A DNA stretch of 64,000 nucleotides from the NCBI GenBank assembly GCA_041398605.1, contig JAWKUK010000003.1, forward strand, positions 496,001-560,000, in the 5' to 3' direction. The position numbers and the translations under genes were made by a program. Below are positions 17,182 to 25,790 of this stretch, one piece after another. Origin of the DNA: JAWKUK01 sp041398605 (GTDB taxonomy: Bacteria; Planctomycetota; UBA1135; GCA-002686595). Position 1 is the stretch's first letter, and each line of letters begins with the position of its first letter. The notes beneath the pieces were generated by a model. The model had not been told where the DNA came from and searched no databases. It saw nothing but the letters and a program-made list of their open reading frames with translations.

Positions 17182-17949
17182 TCAGAACCGGAACCCGACC
17201 GAGGCGACCACCGAGTTCAGCCAAGCGAACGTGTAGACGTCGTCGTTGTCCGCGCCGCCCTCGATCGTCCGGTAGCCGAGGCCGACGCTGCACCAGTCGG
17301 CGAGGTCGTAATGGGCTTTGAGCGAAAGGTCGAGCGCCCGCCCCTGGGGCGCGGCCAAGCCGTCGAGCTCCGCCACGAGGCGCCACCGGCGCGCCGGGAA
17401 GCACTCGGCGGCGAAGTTCACGAGCGGCACGACGCCGACGTTGGAGTCGGAGGCGCGGGTCGCCCCCTGCTCCAGGGCGACCTCGGCGTCGCGGACGAAG
17501 AGCGTGCCGCCGACGCGCAGGCGCCAGCGCTCTTCGTGCAAGAACGTGTAGCGGTAGCCGAGCCGATAGGAGCCGAAGCGATAGGTGCCCTTGGTCGGCA
17601 CGCCGGCCGCGAACGTCTGCCCGTCGAAGCGCGTCGGCTGCGCGAGCTCGCCGGTCCCATCGAGCTCGAGCGGCGCGAACACGACGCGGAGCGCGTGCCG
17701 AGCGTCGATATCCCAATCGAGGGTCACGCGCCCGGCGGTGAAGGGGCCCTCGCCGATGAGCTCGTCGGCCGGGAACAGCGTGCCGCCGTCACCCGGGATG
17801 CGGACGTCGTTGCGCCCTTGCCAGAGGCGCCCGCCCTCGAGCTCGAGGGAGATGGGACGGGCGTCGCGGTGGGCCGAGAGCGGCGAGCCGGGGCTGGCGC
17901 AGCCGGCGAGGAACAGGGGCAGGAGGAGTATGGCGTGGAGTCGGTGCAT
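17182..17949 (-). CDS. Lipoprotein with predicted beta-barrel-like body
   Basis: 255 residues. The ATG at 17949 gives MHRLHAILLLPLFLAGCASP, a clear lipoprotein signal with lipidated Cys at residue 17. The rest is made of alternating beta strands with aromatic ends (FGSYRLGYRYTFLHEERWRL, LSLKAHYDLADWCSVGLGYR) and ends VVASVGFRF, a terminal Phe typical of outer-membrane barrels. It may be an outer-membrane-associated protein. Upstream 111 codons of open frame were discarded because they are low in hydrophobic residues and precede the signal peptide. Name and function not recognised. It lies 119 bases before the methyltransferase start, with no overlap. Confidence 0.68.
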   Translation of the reverse strand: MHRLHAILLLPLFLAGCASPGSPLSAHRDARPISLELEGGRLWQGRNDVRIPGDGGTLFPADELIGEGPFTAGRVTLDWDIDARHALRVVFAPLELDGTGELAQPTRFDGQTFAAGVPTKGTYRFGSYRLGYRYTFLHEERWRLRVGGTLFVRDAEVALEQGATRASDSNVGVVPLVNFAAECFPARRWRLVAELDGLAAPQGRALDLSLKAHYDLADWCSVGLGYRTIEGGADNDDVYTFAWLNSVVASVGFRF

Positions 17950-18140
17950 GCTGGGGGCGATTCGCCGCGGACGACGGTCGGGATCCACGAATCTGCGCTG
18001 CGCCCAGCGCCCATGCGCTGTGGCTCGAGCTCCGAGAGTCCGCTCGCAGCCCACGCCCACCGGTCACCCGCCCACGGGCCACCATGTGGCGGCACGACCC
18101 GGGGCGTGACCGCGGGCCCCAGGCCGCGGGCCTCGGGCCG

Positions 18141-19406
18141 CTACAGCGGCTGCGCTCCCGGGCCCGCGCCGCTTTGGACGGGCGACGAGATCGCGAAGGT
18201 CTGCCCGCGCCGCCGCCTGAACGCGAAGAGCAGCGCGCACGCGGCGAGGCTCAGGGCGCAGCACGTGCGGAACACCAGCCGGTGGTCGCCGCCCGCGGCG
18301 AGCACGCCAAAGAGGAGATACCCCGTCGTCTGTCCGAGGCGCGTCGCGTTCGAATACAGGTTCGTCGCGGTGCCCGCTTGGTTCGGCAGGAAGTCCTGGA
18401 AGAAGGTAATCGCGACCCCCGACGTCACCGAGACGACCAGCGCGGAGAGGACCTGTAACAGGTACACGTGCCACACCGCGCCCACGAGCGACAGCAGTCC
18501 GTAGTAGACCACCGCGACCGAGAGCGCCGCGCGGATCAGCGCTGCGTGGTCCACCCGAGTCGCGAGGACGCCCAGCGCCAACATGAACGGCAGCTCGAAG
18601 ATCGGCGCGACGCTATAGGCAAAGCCGACCTGCAGCTCCTCGCCGCGCAGCGTCTCGAGGATCAGCAGCGGCAGGTTCAAGACGCCCATGAAGAAGCAGC
18701 AATAGAAGAGCGCGAGCCCGACAAAGTGCGCGAGCAACGTCGGCTCTGTCATCGCCCGCCACAAGGGCACGCCCGCGGCGGCCTCCCGCGCCTCGTCTCG
18801 CGGCGGCACGTCGCGTACCTGCGCATACACGAAGCCCGTGAACACGACAAAACACGCCGCCGCGGCCAGGAATGTGCCGCGGTAGGACGCGAGGTGCAGC
18901 GTCCACGCGCCGAGCGCGGGACCGACGGTCCACGCGAGCGCGAAGAACAGCCGGAAGACGTTGATGTAGAGCGGCGTGTCCGAGCGCGGGACGTCGCTCG
19001 CGGCGAGCAAGTCTCGCGCGTGCGCAAAGAGCTGTGAGAAGGTGATCGCCGACACGGCGACCGGCAGCGAGCCGATGACGACAAGCAGCCAGAAGTTGGT
19101 GCAGTACGCGTACCCGACGAACCCGATCGCCCCCGTCACGCCGCCGAGCAGCAGCATGGTCCGGCGCGAGTAGCGCGTGTCGGACCAGCGCGCGAGGACC
19201 GTGCTGATCGCGATCGCGGCGACCGAGGTCACGGTCATGAAGACCCCGAACCGGAGCGGGCTCATTCCGACAGCGCGCGTCCCCCACATCGACAGGAACG
19301 GCGCGACGAAGGAGTACGTCAACCCGAGCAGGACGTTGCACACGAGCAACGCGCGGAAGTCGGCGTTGCGCAGGACGATCCGGAACGGCGCGAAGAGGCG
19401 GTGCAT
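18141..19406 (-). CDS. MFS transporter, sugar-efflux (SetA/SotB)-like
   Basis: 421-residue multi-pass membrane protein with about twelve hydrophobic segments and the MFS loop motif RWSDTRYSRRTMLLLGG between helices 2 and 3 (D-R-x-x-R type). Segments such as FGVFMTVTSVAAIAISTVLA, the Asn-rich PLYINVFRLFFALAWTVGP and DFLPNQAGTATNLYSNATRL fit the sugar efflux transporter group (SetA family). ATG at 19406 (MHRLFAPFRIVLRNADFRAL) was chosen because it starts the first helix; the upstream frame is low-complexity. Located 38 bases downstream of a beta-lactamase-like gene on the same strand. Probable role: export of sugars or small drug-like molecules; substrate not determinable. Confidence 0.82.
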   Translation of the reverse strand: MHRLFAPFRIVLRNADFRALLVCNVLLGLTYSFVAPFLSMWGTRAVGMSPLRFGVFMTVTSVAAIAISTVLARWSDTRYSRRTMLLLGGVTGAIGFVGYAYCTNFWLLVVIGSLPVAVSAITFSQLFAHARDLLAASDVPRSDTPLYINVFRLFFALAWTVGPALGAWTLHLASYRGTFLAAAACFVVFTGFVYAQVRDVPPRDEAREAAAGVPLWRAMTEPTLLAHFVGLALFYCCFFMGVLNLPLLILETLRGEELQVGFAYSVAPIFELPFMLALGVLATRVDHAALIRAALSVAVVYYGLLSLVGAVWHVYLLQVLSALVVSVTSGVAITFFQDFLPNQAGTATNLYSNATRLGQTTGYLLFGVLAAGGDHRLVFRTCCALSLAACALLFAFRRRRGQTFAISSPVQSGAGPGAQPL

Positions 19407-19444
19407 TGCGCCGCGGAGGGTACACGCGCAGGCCGCCGCGGCCC

Positions 19445-21034
19445 TCAGAGGAGCCGCAGATCGATGCGCTGGACCCTGGCCGGGCGCTCGGGCGACTGGG
19501 TGAAGGTCACTTGGACGTCGCGGTTGACGCAGCGCATGACGAAGCTGCCGCGCAGCTGGTTGAGCGGGGTCACTGCGTCGATGGAGCGCACGGCGCCGGC
19601 CGCCTCGAAGATGGACGCCGCCTCCGCCCGCCGGTGGTCGCGCGACCGGTCCAGGTAGACGTTGTCCGCCAGGAGCTCGCGCTCGAGCGCCTCGTCCCAC
19701 CCCTGCACGAGCGCAGCGACCTGCCGCGCGCGTGCGGCGAGCGCCGGCGGCACCGGCAGGGTCCGGGCGACGAGCGCGCCGGCTCGGGCGAGGGCTTCAT
19801 TGGCCGCGGTGTGCTGGGCGCTCGACGCGGCGTAGGTCAGGTTCGCGAAGGAGATCACCCCGATGCCTTGGTCCGGGAAGAACTGGATGTTGCTGCCAAA
19901 ACCCGGCAGGCCGCCCGTGTGGGAGACCCGTCGCAGCCCGTTGCAGTCCGTCCGGACGCCGAGGCCGAAGCCGTAGCCGACCAGCGCCGGGCAAGGCCCA
20001 CCCGCCCCGTCCCTCGCCGCCGCGTCGAGGCGCGGCATCGTCGGGACGTGCATCTCGCGCACGGTCGCGCGCCGCACGGGGCCCGCGTCAGGGCCGGTGC
20101 GCGCGGGCCACGCGGAGAGGTGGAAGCCCACATACAGGGCCATATCGTGCAGCGACGTGATGAGCCCGCCGATCGCGCCGTAGGCGCCTGTGTGCAGCAT
20201 CGGCTCGCGCTTCCATTGTTCGTCCTCCCAGCGATACCCGACCGCGAGCTGACCCTCCGGGACCTCGTCGTAGTCCCAGTACGTCTCGAGCATGCCGAGC
20301 GGCTCCAGCAGCTCTTCGGTGATGAAGCGCTGGTACGGGCGCCCCGCGACGCGCGTGATGACCTCACCGAGCAGCGCATAGCCGAGGTTGCTGTACTCAT
20401 AGGCGCTGCCCGGGACCGTCGAGAACGAGAGGCCAGCCGCCAAGAGCGCGCGCAAGTCGTCGGTGGAGTCCTCGAGCTGCCGGTCGGCCCACGGGTTGTC
20501 CTCGGGCAGGCCGGAGGTCATCGTCATGAGCTGGGCCAGCACGATCGGCGGTGCGTCGTCGGTCAGCGGCGCGACGGCCGCGAGCTCGGGCAGGTAGCGC
20601 GCGACCGGGTCCTGCAGCGAAAGCGCGCCGTCGTCGCGCAGCTTGAGGATCGCGAGCGACGTGAAGCTCTTGGTCAGGGACGCGATGTGGAACGCGGTGT
20701 GCTCGTCGACAGGGAGCCGCGTGTCGAGGTCAGCGACGCCGAACGCATCGACGAAGACGAGCTCGCCGTCGACGACGGCGCCCCAGACCTGCCCGACGTA
20801 GTGCTGCGCCTCGGCGTTGCTCCGGAAGATCCCATCGATCGAGGGCCGGCTGGCCAGGACCGCAGCGCGTCGATCGACGCCGACAAACGCAGGCGGCTGG
20901 TAGTCCGCGAGCGGCGCGACGCGCGGCGCTCGCGCGGCGTCCGTCGGCGCGCCCCCGGTGTGGCAACCTGCGAGCGCGAGCGCGACGAGCGAGCAGCGAT
21001 GGAGCACGGACCTTTGAGCTGTGTAGAGCACCAT
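19445..21034 (-). CDS. Serine beta-lactamase-like hydrolase, lipoprotein
   Basis: 529 residues from the ATG at 21034, with a lipoprotein-type start (SLVALALAGCHTG, Cys at ~24). Class C/esterase-type penicillin-binding fold with the serine motif SLTK in FHIASLTKSFTSLAILKL, the Tyr motif YSN in GSAYEYSNLGYALLGEVITR, and HTG in RRVSHTGGLPGFGSNIQFFP as third-box equivalent. The C-terminal ~130 residues after the hydrolase domain are an extra domain as in related peptidases. Members of this family are D-aminopeptidases, esterases or lactamases; a resistance role should not be assumed. Immediately upstream of the MFS transporter gene (38 bases), so the two may be co-transcribed. Confidence 0.82.
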   Translation of the reverse strand: MVLYTAQRSVLHRCSLVALALAGCHTGGAPTDAARAPRVAPLADYQPPAFVGVDRRAAVLASRPSIDGIFRSNAEAQHYVGQVWGAVVDGELVFVDAFGVADLDTRLPVDEHTAFHIASLTKSFTSLAILKLRDDGALSLQDPVARYLPELAAVAPLTDDAPPIVLAQLMTMTSGLPEDNPWADRQLEDSTDDLRALLAAGLSFSTVPGSAYEYSNLGYALLGEVITRVAGRPYQRFITEELLEPLGMLETYWDYDEVPEGQLAVGYRWEDEQWKREPMLHTGAYGAIGGLITSLHDMALYVGFHLSAWPARTGPDAGPVRRATVREMHVPTMPRLDAAARDGAGGPCPALVGYGFGLGVRTDCNGLRRVSHTGGLPGFGSNIQFFPDQGIGVISFANLTYAASSAQHTAANEALARAGALVARTLPVPPALAARARQVAALVQGWDEALERELLADNVYLDRSRDHRRAEAASIFEAAGAVRSIDAVTPLNQLRGSFVMRCVNRDVQVTFTQSPERPARVQRIDLRLL

Positions 21035-21157
21035 CGCCGCAGCGTAACGCGCTTCCGCGATCCGGGCGCCCCGCGCGGGCCTCGCGGGGGCCTCGCGGCG
21101 CTCTGAAGCGCCCGCTGGACCCGCGAGCGGCGGCGGCGACGCGCCCGGCTCCACCGC

Positions 21158-21189
21158 TCCGCGCCACCACCACTCCGCGCCACCACCAC
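21158..21189. repeat. 16-base direct repeat, two copies
   Basis: TCCGCGCCACCACCAC occurs twice head to tail (21158-21173 and 21174-21189) in the 194-base gap between the beta-lactamase-like gene and the FG-GAP gene. It may be part of the upstream region of the lactamase-like gene. No function inferred. Confidence 0.85.
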
Positions 21190-21228
21190 TCGGCGCCCAC
21201 AAGCCCCTGGGACCCTTGACCCTCGAGC

Positions 21229-22917
21229 TCAGAGTCCGACGACGAACTCGATCGCGTTGGAGAGCGCCGTCGTCGCGACGGACGCGGGACCAGTGCAAGG
21301 GTTGTTCGGATCACGGAACCAGAGCTGCGCCTGGACGGTCGTACCAAGGAGCGGGGTCTGCGCCGGGAGGCTGGTCCACTGAGCGGTGAGGTCGTAGGTG
21401 AACGTCCCGTCGCACTGATTCAACGCACCGCCGGACGACCGCACGGCGCAGCGGACGAGCGGATTGGCGACGCACAGCGTGCTCGTGCAACCGCTGCTCG
21501 GAGCTCCCCAGGCGATCGAAGCTCGGCCGCTGACCCCGTAGAAGAAGAGCCCGAACTGCTGACCCTGCACGCCGCGCGCGACCAGCTCGAAGCCCGTCGT
21601 CGACGAGATCCTCGGCAGCCCCCGTGTGGAGAGGAGCGCTTGGCAGCCGCTGGAGGTGGTTCCGGGCGTGCAGTAGGTCTCAGGGCACACCAGCGGCGTG
21701 GGCGCGAAGATGTACGCGCTGGCCGAGGTCAGCACACCATGATCGTCGCCGCGAGCGCCGAAGACCAAGGTGCCGTTGTCGATGGCGACCGTCTCTCCGA
21801 ACCCGTTGCCGGGATACCCGTCCGAGGCCACGTACTCACCGAGGAGGCCCCAGCGGTCCATCCCGCCGAGGTCGCGACGGAACGCGTAGACCGCGCCTGG
21901 TTGCGCCCCGCCCCGCGCGAGCAGCGTGTCACCGTCCAGGGCGAGGGCGCTGCCGATTCCCGCGGTCGTGAGCTTCAAGCGCTCGGCCCACGTCGCCGTG
22001 CGCTCAAAGACATAGACGGACCCACCCGCGCTCTCAGACGAGACAACGAGGGTGTCGCCTGAGAGCGCAACGCACGTGCCAAAGCTGTCGTCCTCAGCGA
22101 TATCGGACGCCGTGAGCTTCTGGACCTCCCCCCAACTCCCGGGGCCGCCCGCGTCACGTTCGAACACGTACGCTGCGCCGCTCTCGAAGCCTTGGTTGTA
22201 GGCGCCGTACGCACCCGCGACGATCGTGTCCCCCTCGACGGCGACGCTGCGGCCGAAAGAGCCGATCCCGAGCGAGCCATCCGATTGAGTCAACTTAGCG
22301 GCCTCCCCCCAGTGCCCAGGTCCGCCAAAGTCACGCTCATAGACAAAGAGCGAGCCGTAGTAGCTCGCCCCATCGTCCGGTGCGCCGACGACAACGGTGT
22401 CTCCGTCGAGCGCGACAGAGAGCCCGAAGCCACCAGGCAATGAAATGCTGGAAGGCACGAGCCTCGCGACCTCCCCCCAGTGGTTGGGTCCGCCGAAGTC
22501 GCGTTCGAACAAATAGGCGGCTTCGCTGCCAAGAGCGCTGGGCGCGGTCGCGACAAGGCGGTCCCCATCGATCGCCACGGCAGCCCCGAAGTGAGCGCTG
22601 GCGGGAGGCTCGGCCTGTTCGATCCGCGCCACTTGGCCCCAACGTTCGAGGCCGCCTTCGTTGCGCTCGAAGACAAACACGACGCCGCTGATCCCGGCCC
22701 ACGGCGCGCCAAGCACAGCCGTGTCCCCCTGGATCGCCACCTGACCTGGGTCGAGGTGGAGCGACAACCCCTGGGGCGCGATGAGCTTGGCCATCTCAAT
22801 CGTGCACTGGGCGGACGCACCGGATGCGCCGCAGAGCAGGGCAACCATCAGACCCGCGGCGCCCCACACCCGGCGTTGCGGCGAGCGGCGAATCGACCGA
22901 CCTGAGCGTTGCTCCAT
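21229..22917 (-). CDS. Secreted FG-GAP repeat protein with C-terminal planctomycete surface module
   Basis: 562 residues. ATG at 22917 gives an Arg-rich start and a signal peptide (LMVALLCGASGASAQC, cleavage near residue 36). Residues ~40-400 hold about seven integrin-like FG-GAP blades of the form 'FGxSVAxDGDTxVVGAP...VYVFERDxGGPxxWGE', predicting a beta-propeller. The C-terminal ~170 residues start CPETYCTPGTTSSGCQALLS and contain QFGLFFYGVSGRASIAWG and TTVQAQLWFRDPNNPC, ending SNAIEFVVGL; the same module class appears elsewhere in this window. The last domain probably anchors or sorts the protein to the cell surface (inference). Ligand unknown. A 385-base gap lies upstream. Confidence 0.82.
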   Translation of the reverse strand: MEQRSGRSIRRSPQRRVWGAAGLMVALLCGASGASAQCTIEMAKLIAPQGLSLHLDPGQVAIQGDTAVLGAPWAGISGVVFVFERNEGGLERWGQVARIEQAEPPASAHFGAAVAIDGDRLVATAPSALGSEAAYLFERDFGGPNHWGEVARLVPSSISLPGGFGLSVALDGDTVVVGAPDDGASYYGSLFVYERDFGGPGHWGEAAKLTQSDGSLGIGSFGRSVAVEGDTIVAGAYGAYNQGFESGAAYVFERDAGGPGSWGEVQKLTASDIAEDDSFGTCVALSGDTLVVSSESAGGSVYVFERTATWAERLKLTTAGIGSALALDGDTLLARGGAQPGAVYAFRRDLGGMDRWGLLGEYVASDGYPGNGFGETVAIDNGTLVFGARGDDHGVLTSASAYIFAPTPLVCPETYCTPGTTSSGCQALLSTRGLPRISSTTGFELVARGVQGQQFGLFFYGVSGRASIAWGAPSSGCTSTLCVANPLVRCAVRSSGGALNQCDGTFTYDLTAQWTSLPAQTPLLGTTVQAQLWFRDPNNPCTGPASVATTALSNAIEFVVGL

Positions 22918-23302
22918 CGTACGTCTCCAGTTCCCCGGGGAGTCCGCGCAGCGCACACGAACTCAAAGGGATGGAGTGGATCCACCACGAGCTTCAAGGC
23001 CATGGGGCCGCGCGGTTCGTCGTTACAGCTGCAGAGGACCGCCCTCGACTCGACGAGAGGCTCCAGCAGAGCTCAAGCGAATGTATTCGCTGCCATCGCC
23101 CAGCGACATGCGACACAGTTCGAAGCGTGCCAGGCACGAGTGCGTAGCCCTGCCGCGGCGCACCTGCGGCGTGCGCGTGCCATGCAAGTCTGCGACGCTG
23201 ACCGCAGTGCGCTGCCGAAGTCGAGTACGGTACCCGGTACGCTCCCGCCGCTTGCCGCGGGTCCTCAGGTCAGCGTCGGAAGTGCGCCGACGTCGAGCGG
23301 AG
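22918..23302. other. 385-base intergenic stretch
   Basis: Lies between the start of the minus-strand FG-GAP gene and the stop of the minus-strand GT4 gene. It should contain the FG-GAP promoter. I see a short palindrome GTACGGTACCCGGTACG near 23226 but no recognisable tRNA, small RNA or open reading frame with family features. The base composition is less extreme than that of the flanking genes. Confidence 0.5.
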
Positions 23303-24508
23303 TTACGCGCGGTCGAGGAGCGTGCGGTAGAGCGCTTCGAGGCGGTCTGCGAGGGCCCGGGCGCTGAACTTCGTCTCGACCGCTGCGCGCGCGGCGAGGC
23401 CCATGCGGCGGCGCTCTGCCGGGTCTGTGAGGAGGCTCGCCAGCGCGAGCGCGAGGCCCTCCTCCTCGATCGCGAGCAAGCCCGTCACGCCGTTGCGCAC
23501 GAGCTCCGGCACGCCCCCCACCGCCGTCGATACGACCGGGCGCGCCGCCGCGCCGGCCTCGATCATCGCGACCGGCAACCCTTCGTTGCGCGATGTCGCG
23601 AGCAGCACATCCGCCGCTGCGAGCGCCGGCACCACGTCCTTGCGCGCGCCCGCAAAGTGAATCCGGTCGCGGACGTCCGGGGACATCCGATCGCGCTGCC
23701 GCTCGAGGTACGGGCGGATCGCGCCGTCACCGACGAGGACCAGGTGCGCCGTTTGGGCCTCGACGGCCGCGCGCGCGAAGACCGCCAGCGCCATCTCCGG
23801 GCGCTTGATCGGCGCGAGGCGCCCGAGCACCAGCGCCAACGGCGCGTCGCGCGGGACGCCGAGCTCCGCGCGGAACCCGTCGCCCTCGGCGCTCGTGTGG
23901 CCGTCCGGGTCCGGTGGCGCGAGGGCTAGGAACGGCGCCAGCTCGACGCCGGGCGGCGAGATCTTGAACCGCTCGCGCGCGGCGACCCCGAGGCGCGCGA
24001 GGTCGTCCGCCGTCGCCTCCGACACCGCGACGAGCACGTCGGTGTCGCGCGCGAGCCACGCCTCGAGCCGCGCCATCAGCTTCGACGTCGTCGGCGGGAA
24101 GTACCCCTCGAGGACGTGCCCGTGGAACGTGTGTGCCGTGCGCGCGGCGAGGCGCGCCCCGCCGACGAGCGGACCGCCGAAGACCGCGCGCCGGCCCACG
24201 AAGCCCGCCTTCGACGCGTGCGTGGGGAGGTGGTCCGGCGCAACCGCCGCGAGCTCGCGGCGCAGCGCGCGCGTCGACACGAGGTCGCGGATCGGCCGGA
24301 TCGCGCGCCCGAGGCCGGCGACGCGCACGACCTCCACGCCGCGCCGCGCGAGCTCGCCGGAGAGGTCTCCCTCGCCAGGCTCCGGCTCGCCGGTGTAGAC
24401 GCGCACCTCGAAGCCGCGGGTCGCCAGCAGCGGGTCGGAGGCCAGGACCTGGCGCGCGGGGCCGCCGAGGTTCAGGCGCGTCAGGATGCGCGCGACGCGG
24501 ACGTTCAC
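23303..24508 (-). CDS. Glycosyltransferase family 4 (GT-B)
   Basis: 401-residue GT4 enzyme. GTG at 24508 overlaps the epimerase stop by 4 bases (GTGA) and starts VNVRVARILTRLNLGGPARQ, the usual opening of GT4 enzymes that act on lipid-linked sugars. TAHTFHGHVLEGYFPPTTSK and the donor motifs PLALVLGRLAPIKRPEMALA and SRNEGLPVAMIEAGAAARPV, then TAVGGVPELVRNGVTGLLAI, are well conserved. Coupled with an NAD-dependent sugar epimerase/dehydratase that would supply its nucleotide sugar. Together they resemble the pairs that start repeat-unit synthesis of O-antigen or exopolysaccharide. It is separate from the larger glycan operon by ~6 kb. Confidence 0.86.
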   Translation of the reverse strand: MNVRVARILTRLNLGGPARQVLASDPLLATRGFEVRVYTGEPEPGEGDLSGELARRGVEVVRVAGLGRAIRPIRDLVSTRALRRELAAVAPDHLPTHASKAGFVGRRAVFGGPLVGGARLAARTAHTFHGHVLEGYFPPTTSKLMARLEAWLARDTDVLVAVSEATADDLARLGVAARERFKISPPGVELAPFLALAPPDPDGHTSAEGDGFRAELGVPRDAPLALVLGRLAPIKRPEMALAVFARAAVEAQTAHLVLVGDGAIRPYLERQRDRMSPDVRDRIHFAGARKDVVPALAAADVLLATSRNEGLPVAMIEAGAAARPVVSTAVGGVPELVRNGVTGLLAIEEEGLALALASLLTDPAERRRMGLAARAAVETKFSARALADRLEALYRTLLDRA

Positions 24509-25611
24509 GACGATGGGGCGGGCCGAGGGGCGCCGCGGGCGAACGCGCCCTCTGCGAAGGACCCGGCGCCCCCCTCGAGGAGGTGCGGCCGGTGCTCCAG
24601 CGCAGGCGCAAAGTGGCGGCCGAACATGTCGTCGACGATCGAGGCCAGGGAGCGCGCGCGCTGCGCGAGCCCGAGCGCGCGCGCGCGGCCGAGGTCCGGC
24701 ACGCGGTGGCGCACATCCGCGAAGCCAGGGCTGACGACACGCACGGGGTCGACGCGCTGGAGCTCGGGGCGCGCGAGGCCCCGGTGCGCCGCGCGCTCGG
24801 CGACGAGCTGCGCGAGCTCCAACACGCTCGCGCACGCGGTCCCGCCGAGGTTCAGCGCGCCCGCCGCGGCCGCAGCCCCGCCCAAGCCGAGCGCGAGCGC
24901 CGCCACGTCCCGCGCGACGTCCTCGACGTGCGCGAACGTGCGCACCTGCGCGCCGTCGCCGTGCACCTCGAGCGGCGCGCCCTGGCGCGCCGCCTCGATG
25001 AAGCGCGGCAGCACCATGCCGCTCGCGGCGTCCTGGCCCGGGCCGACGACGTTGAAGAAGCGCAAGTGAATCGGCGCGAGCTCCGGCGCCCAAAGCGCGG
25101 ACTCTGCGTCGAAGAGGCGCTCCCCCGCGAGCTTCGCGGCGGCATACGTCCAGCGCCCGTCTCGCTCGACCCGCAGCGCCGAGCCCTCGTGCAGCGGCGC
25201 TGTGCTCTCCGCGTAGACCTCGCTGCTGCTCGCCGCGATGATCCGCGGCCGGCGCGCCGGGGCGACGGCGCGCACCGCGTCCAAGACGCTCCGCACGCCG
25301 TCGAGGTTCGCGGCCGCTGAGCCGAGCGGGTCCGCGAGCACCGTCCGGACGCCGACACGCGCCGCGAGGTGCACGAGCGCGGTCGTGCGCGGCGCCGCCT
25401 GCAGCAGGCGGCCCAAGAGGCCGCGGTCCCGGACGTCGCCCCAAACGAGCTCCACGCGCGCGTCCGCGGGCGGCGCGAGGCGCGCCCCGCCCGAGCCGTC
25501 ATCGAGCACGAGCACGCGCGCGCCCTCCGCGAGGAGCGCGCGCACGACCGAGGCGCCGATGAGGCCTGCGCCGCCCGTCACAAGGACGGTCCGCGGGAGC
25601 GAAGGGGACAT
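24505..25611 (-). CDS. NAD-dependent sugar epimerase/dehydratase
   Basis: 368-residue extended short-chain dehydrogenase. The dinucleotide-binding glycine motif is TVLVTGGAGLIGASVVRALL; the acidic residue binding ribose is in VLVLDDGSGGARL. The catalytic Ser is in IIAASSSEVYAEST and the Tyr-Lys pair in WTYAAAKLAGERLF; RFFNVVGPGQDAASGMVLPR is the substrate-binding segment of UDP-sugar epimerases/dehydratases. It would convert a nucleotide sugar for the overlapping GT4 gene (4-base GTGA overlap). ATG at 25611 begins MSPSLPRTVLVTGGAG; the 135-codon upstream extension is rejected as low complexity. Cannot distinguish epimerase from dehydratase or reductase. Confidence 0.85.
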   Translation of the reverse strand: MSPSLPRTVLVTGGAGLIGASVVRALLAEGARVLVLDDGSGGARLAPPADARVELVWGDVRDRGLLGRLLQAAPRTTALVHLAARVGVRTVLADPLGSAAANLDGVRSVLDAVRAVAPARRPRIIAASSSEVYAESTAPLHEGSALRVERDGRWTYAAAKLAGERLFDAESALWAPELAPIHLRFFNVVGPGQDAASGMVLPRFIEAARQGAPLEVHGDGAQVRTFAHVEDVARDVAALALGLGGAAAAAGALNLGGTACASVLELAQLVAERAAHRGLARPELQRVDPVRVVSPGFADVRHRVPDLGRARALGLAQRARSLASIVDDMFGRHFAPALEHRPHLLEGGAGSFAEGAFARGAPRPAPSS

Positions 25612-25790
25612 GGAGGGGGTTGGACGACCACGGCAGCCCAGTCTTCCGCGGACGATGCATCCCAGTGAGGCATGGATCACCCTCCCCCTGCGACCTGCCG
25701 CCGGGCCTGCCGAGGCGGCAGCATAGCCCCGCGCACAGGGAGCTGGCCCCCTCGAGGGGCCCTGAATCGGCGCCCCGCAGGCCGGGAGCG

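Noticed and set aside
22918..23302. tRNA or small-RNA gene in the 385-base gap
   Set aside because: No cloverleaf-compatible arms or conserved loop bases could be found by eye.
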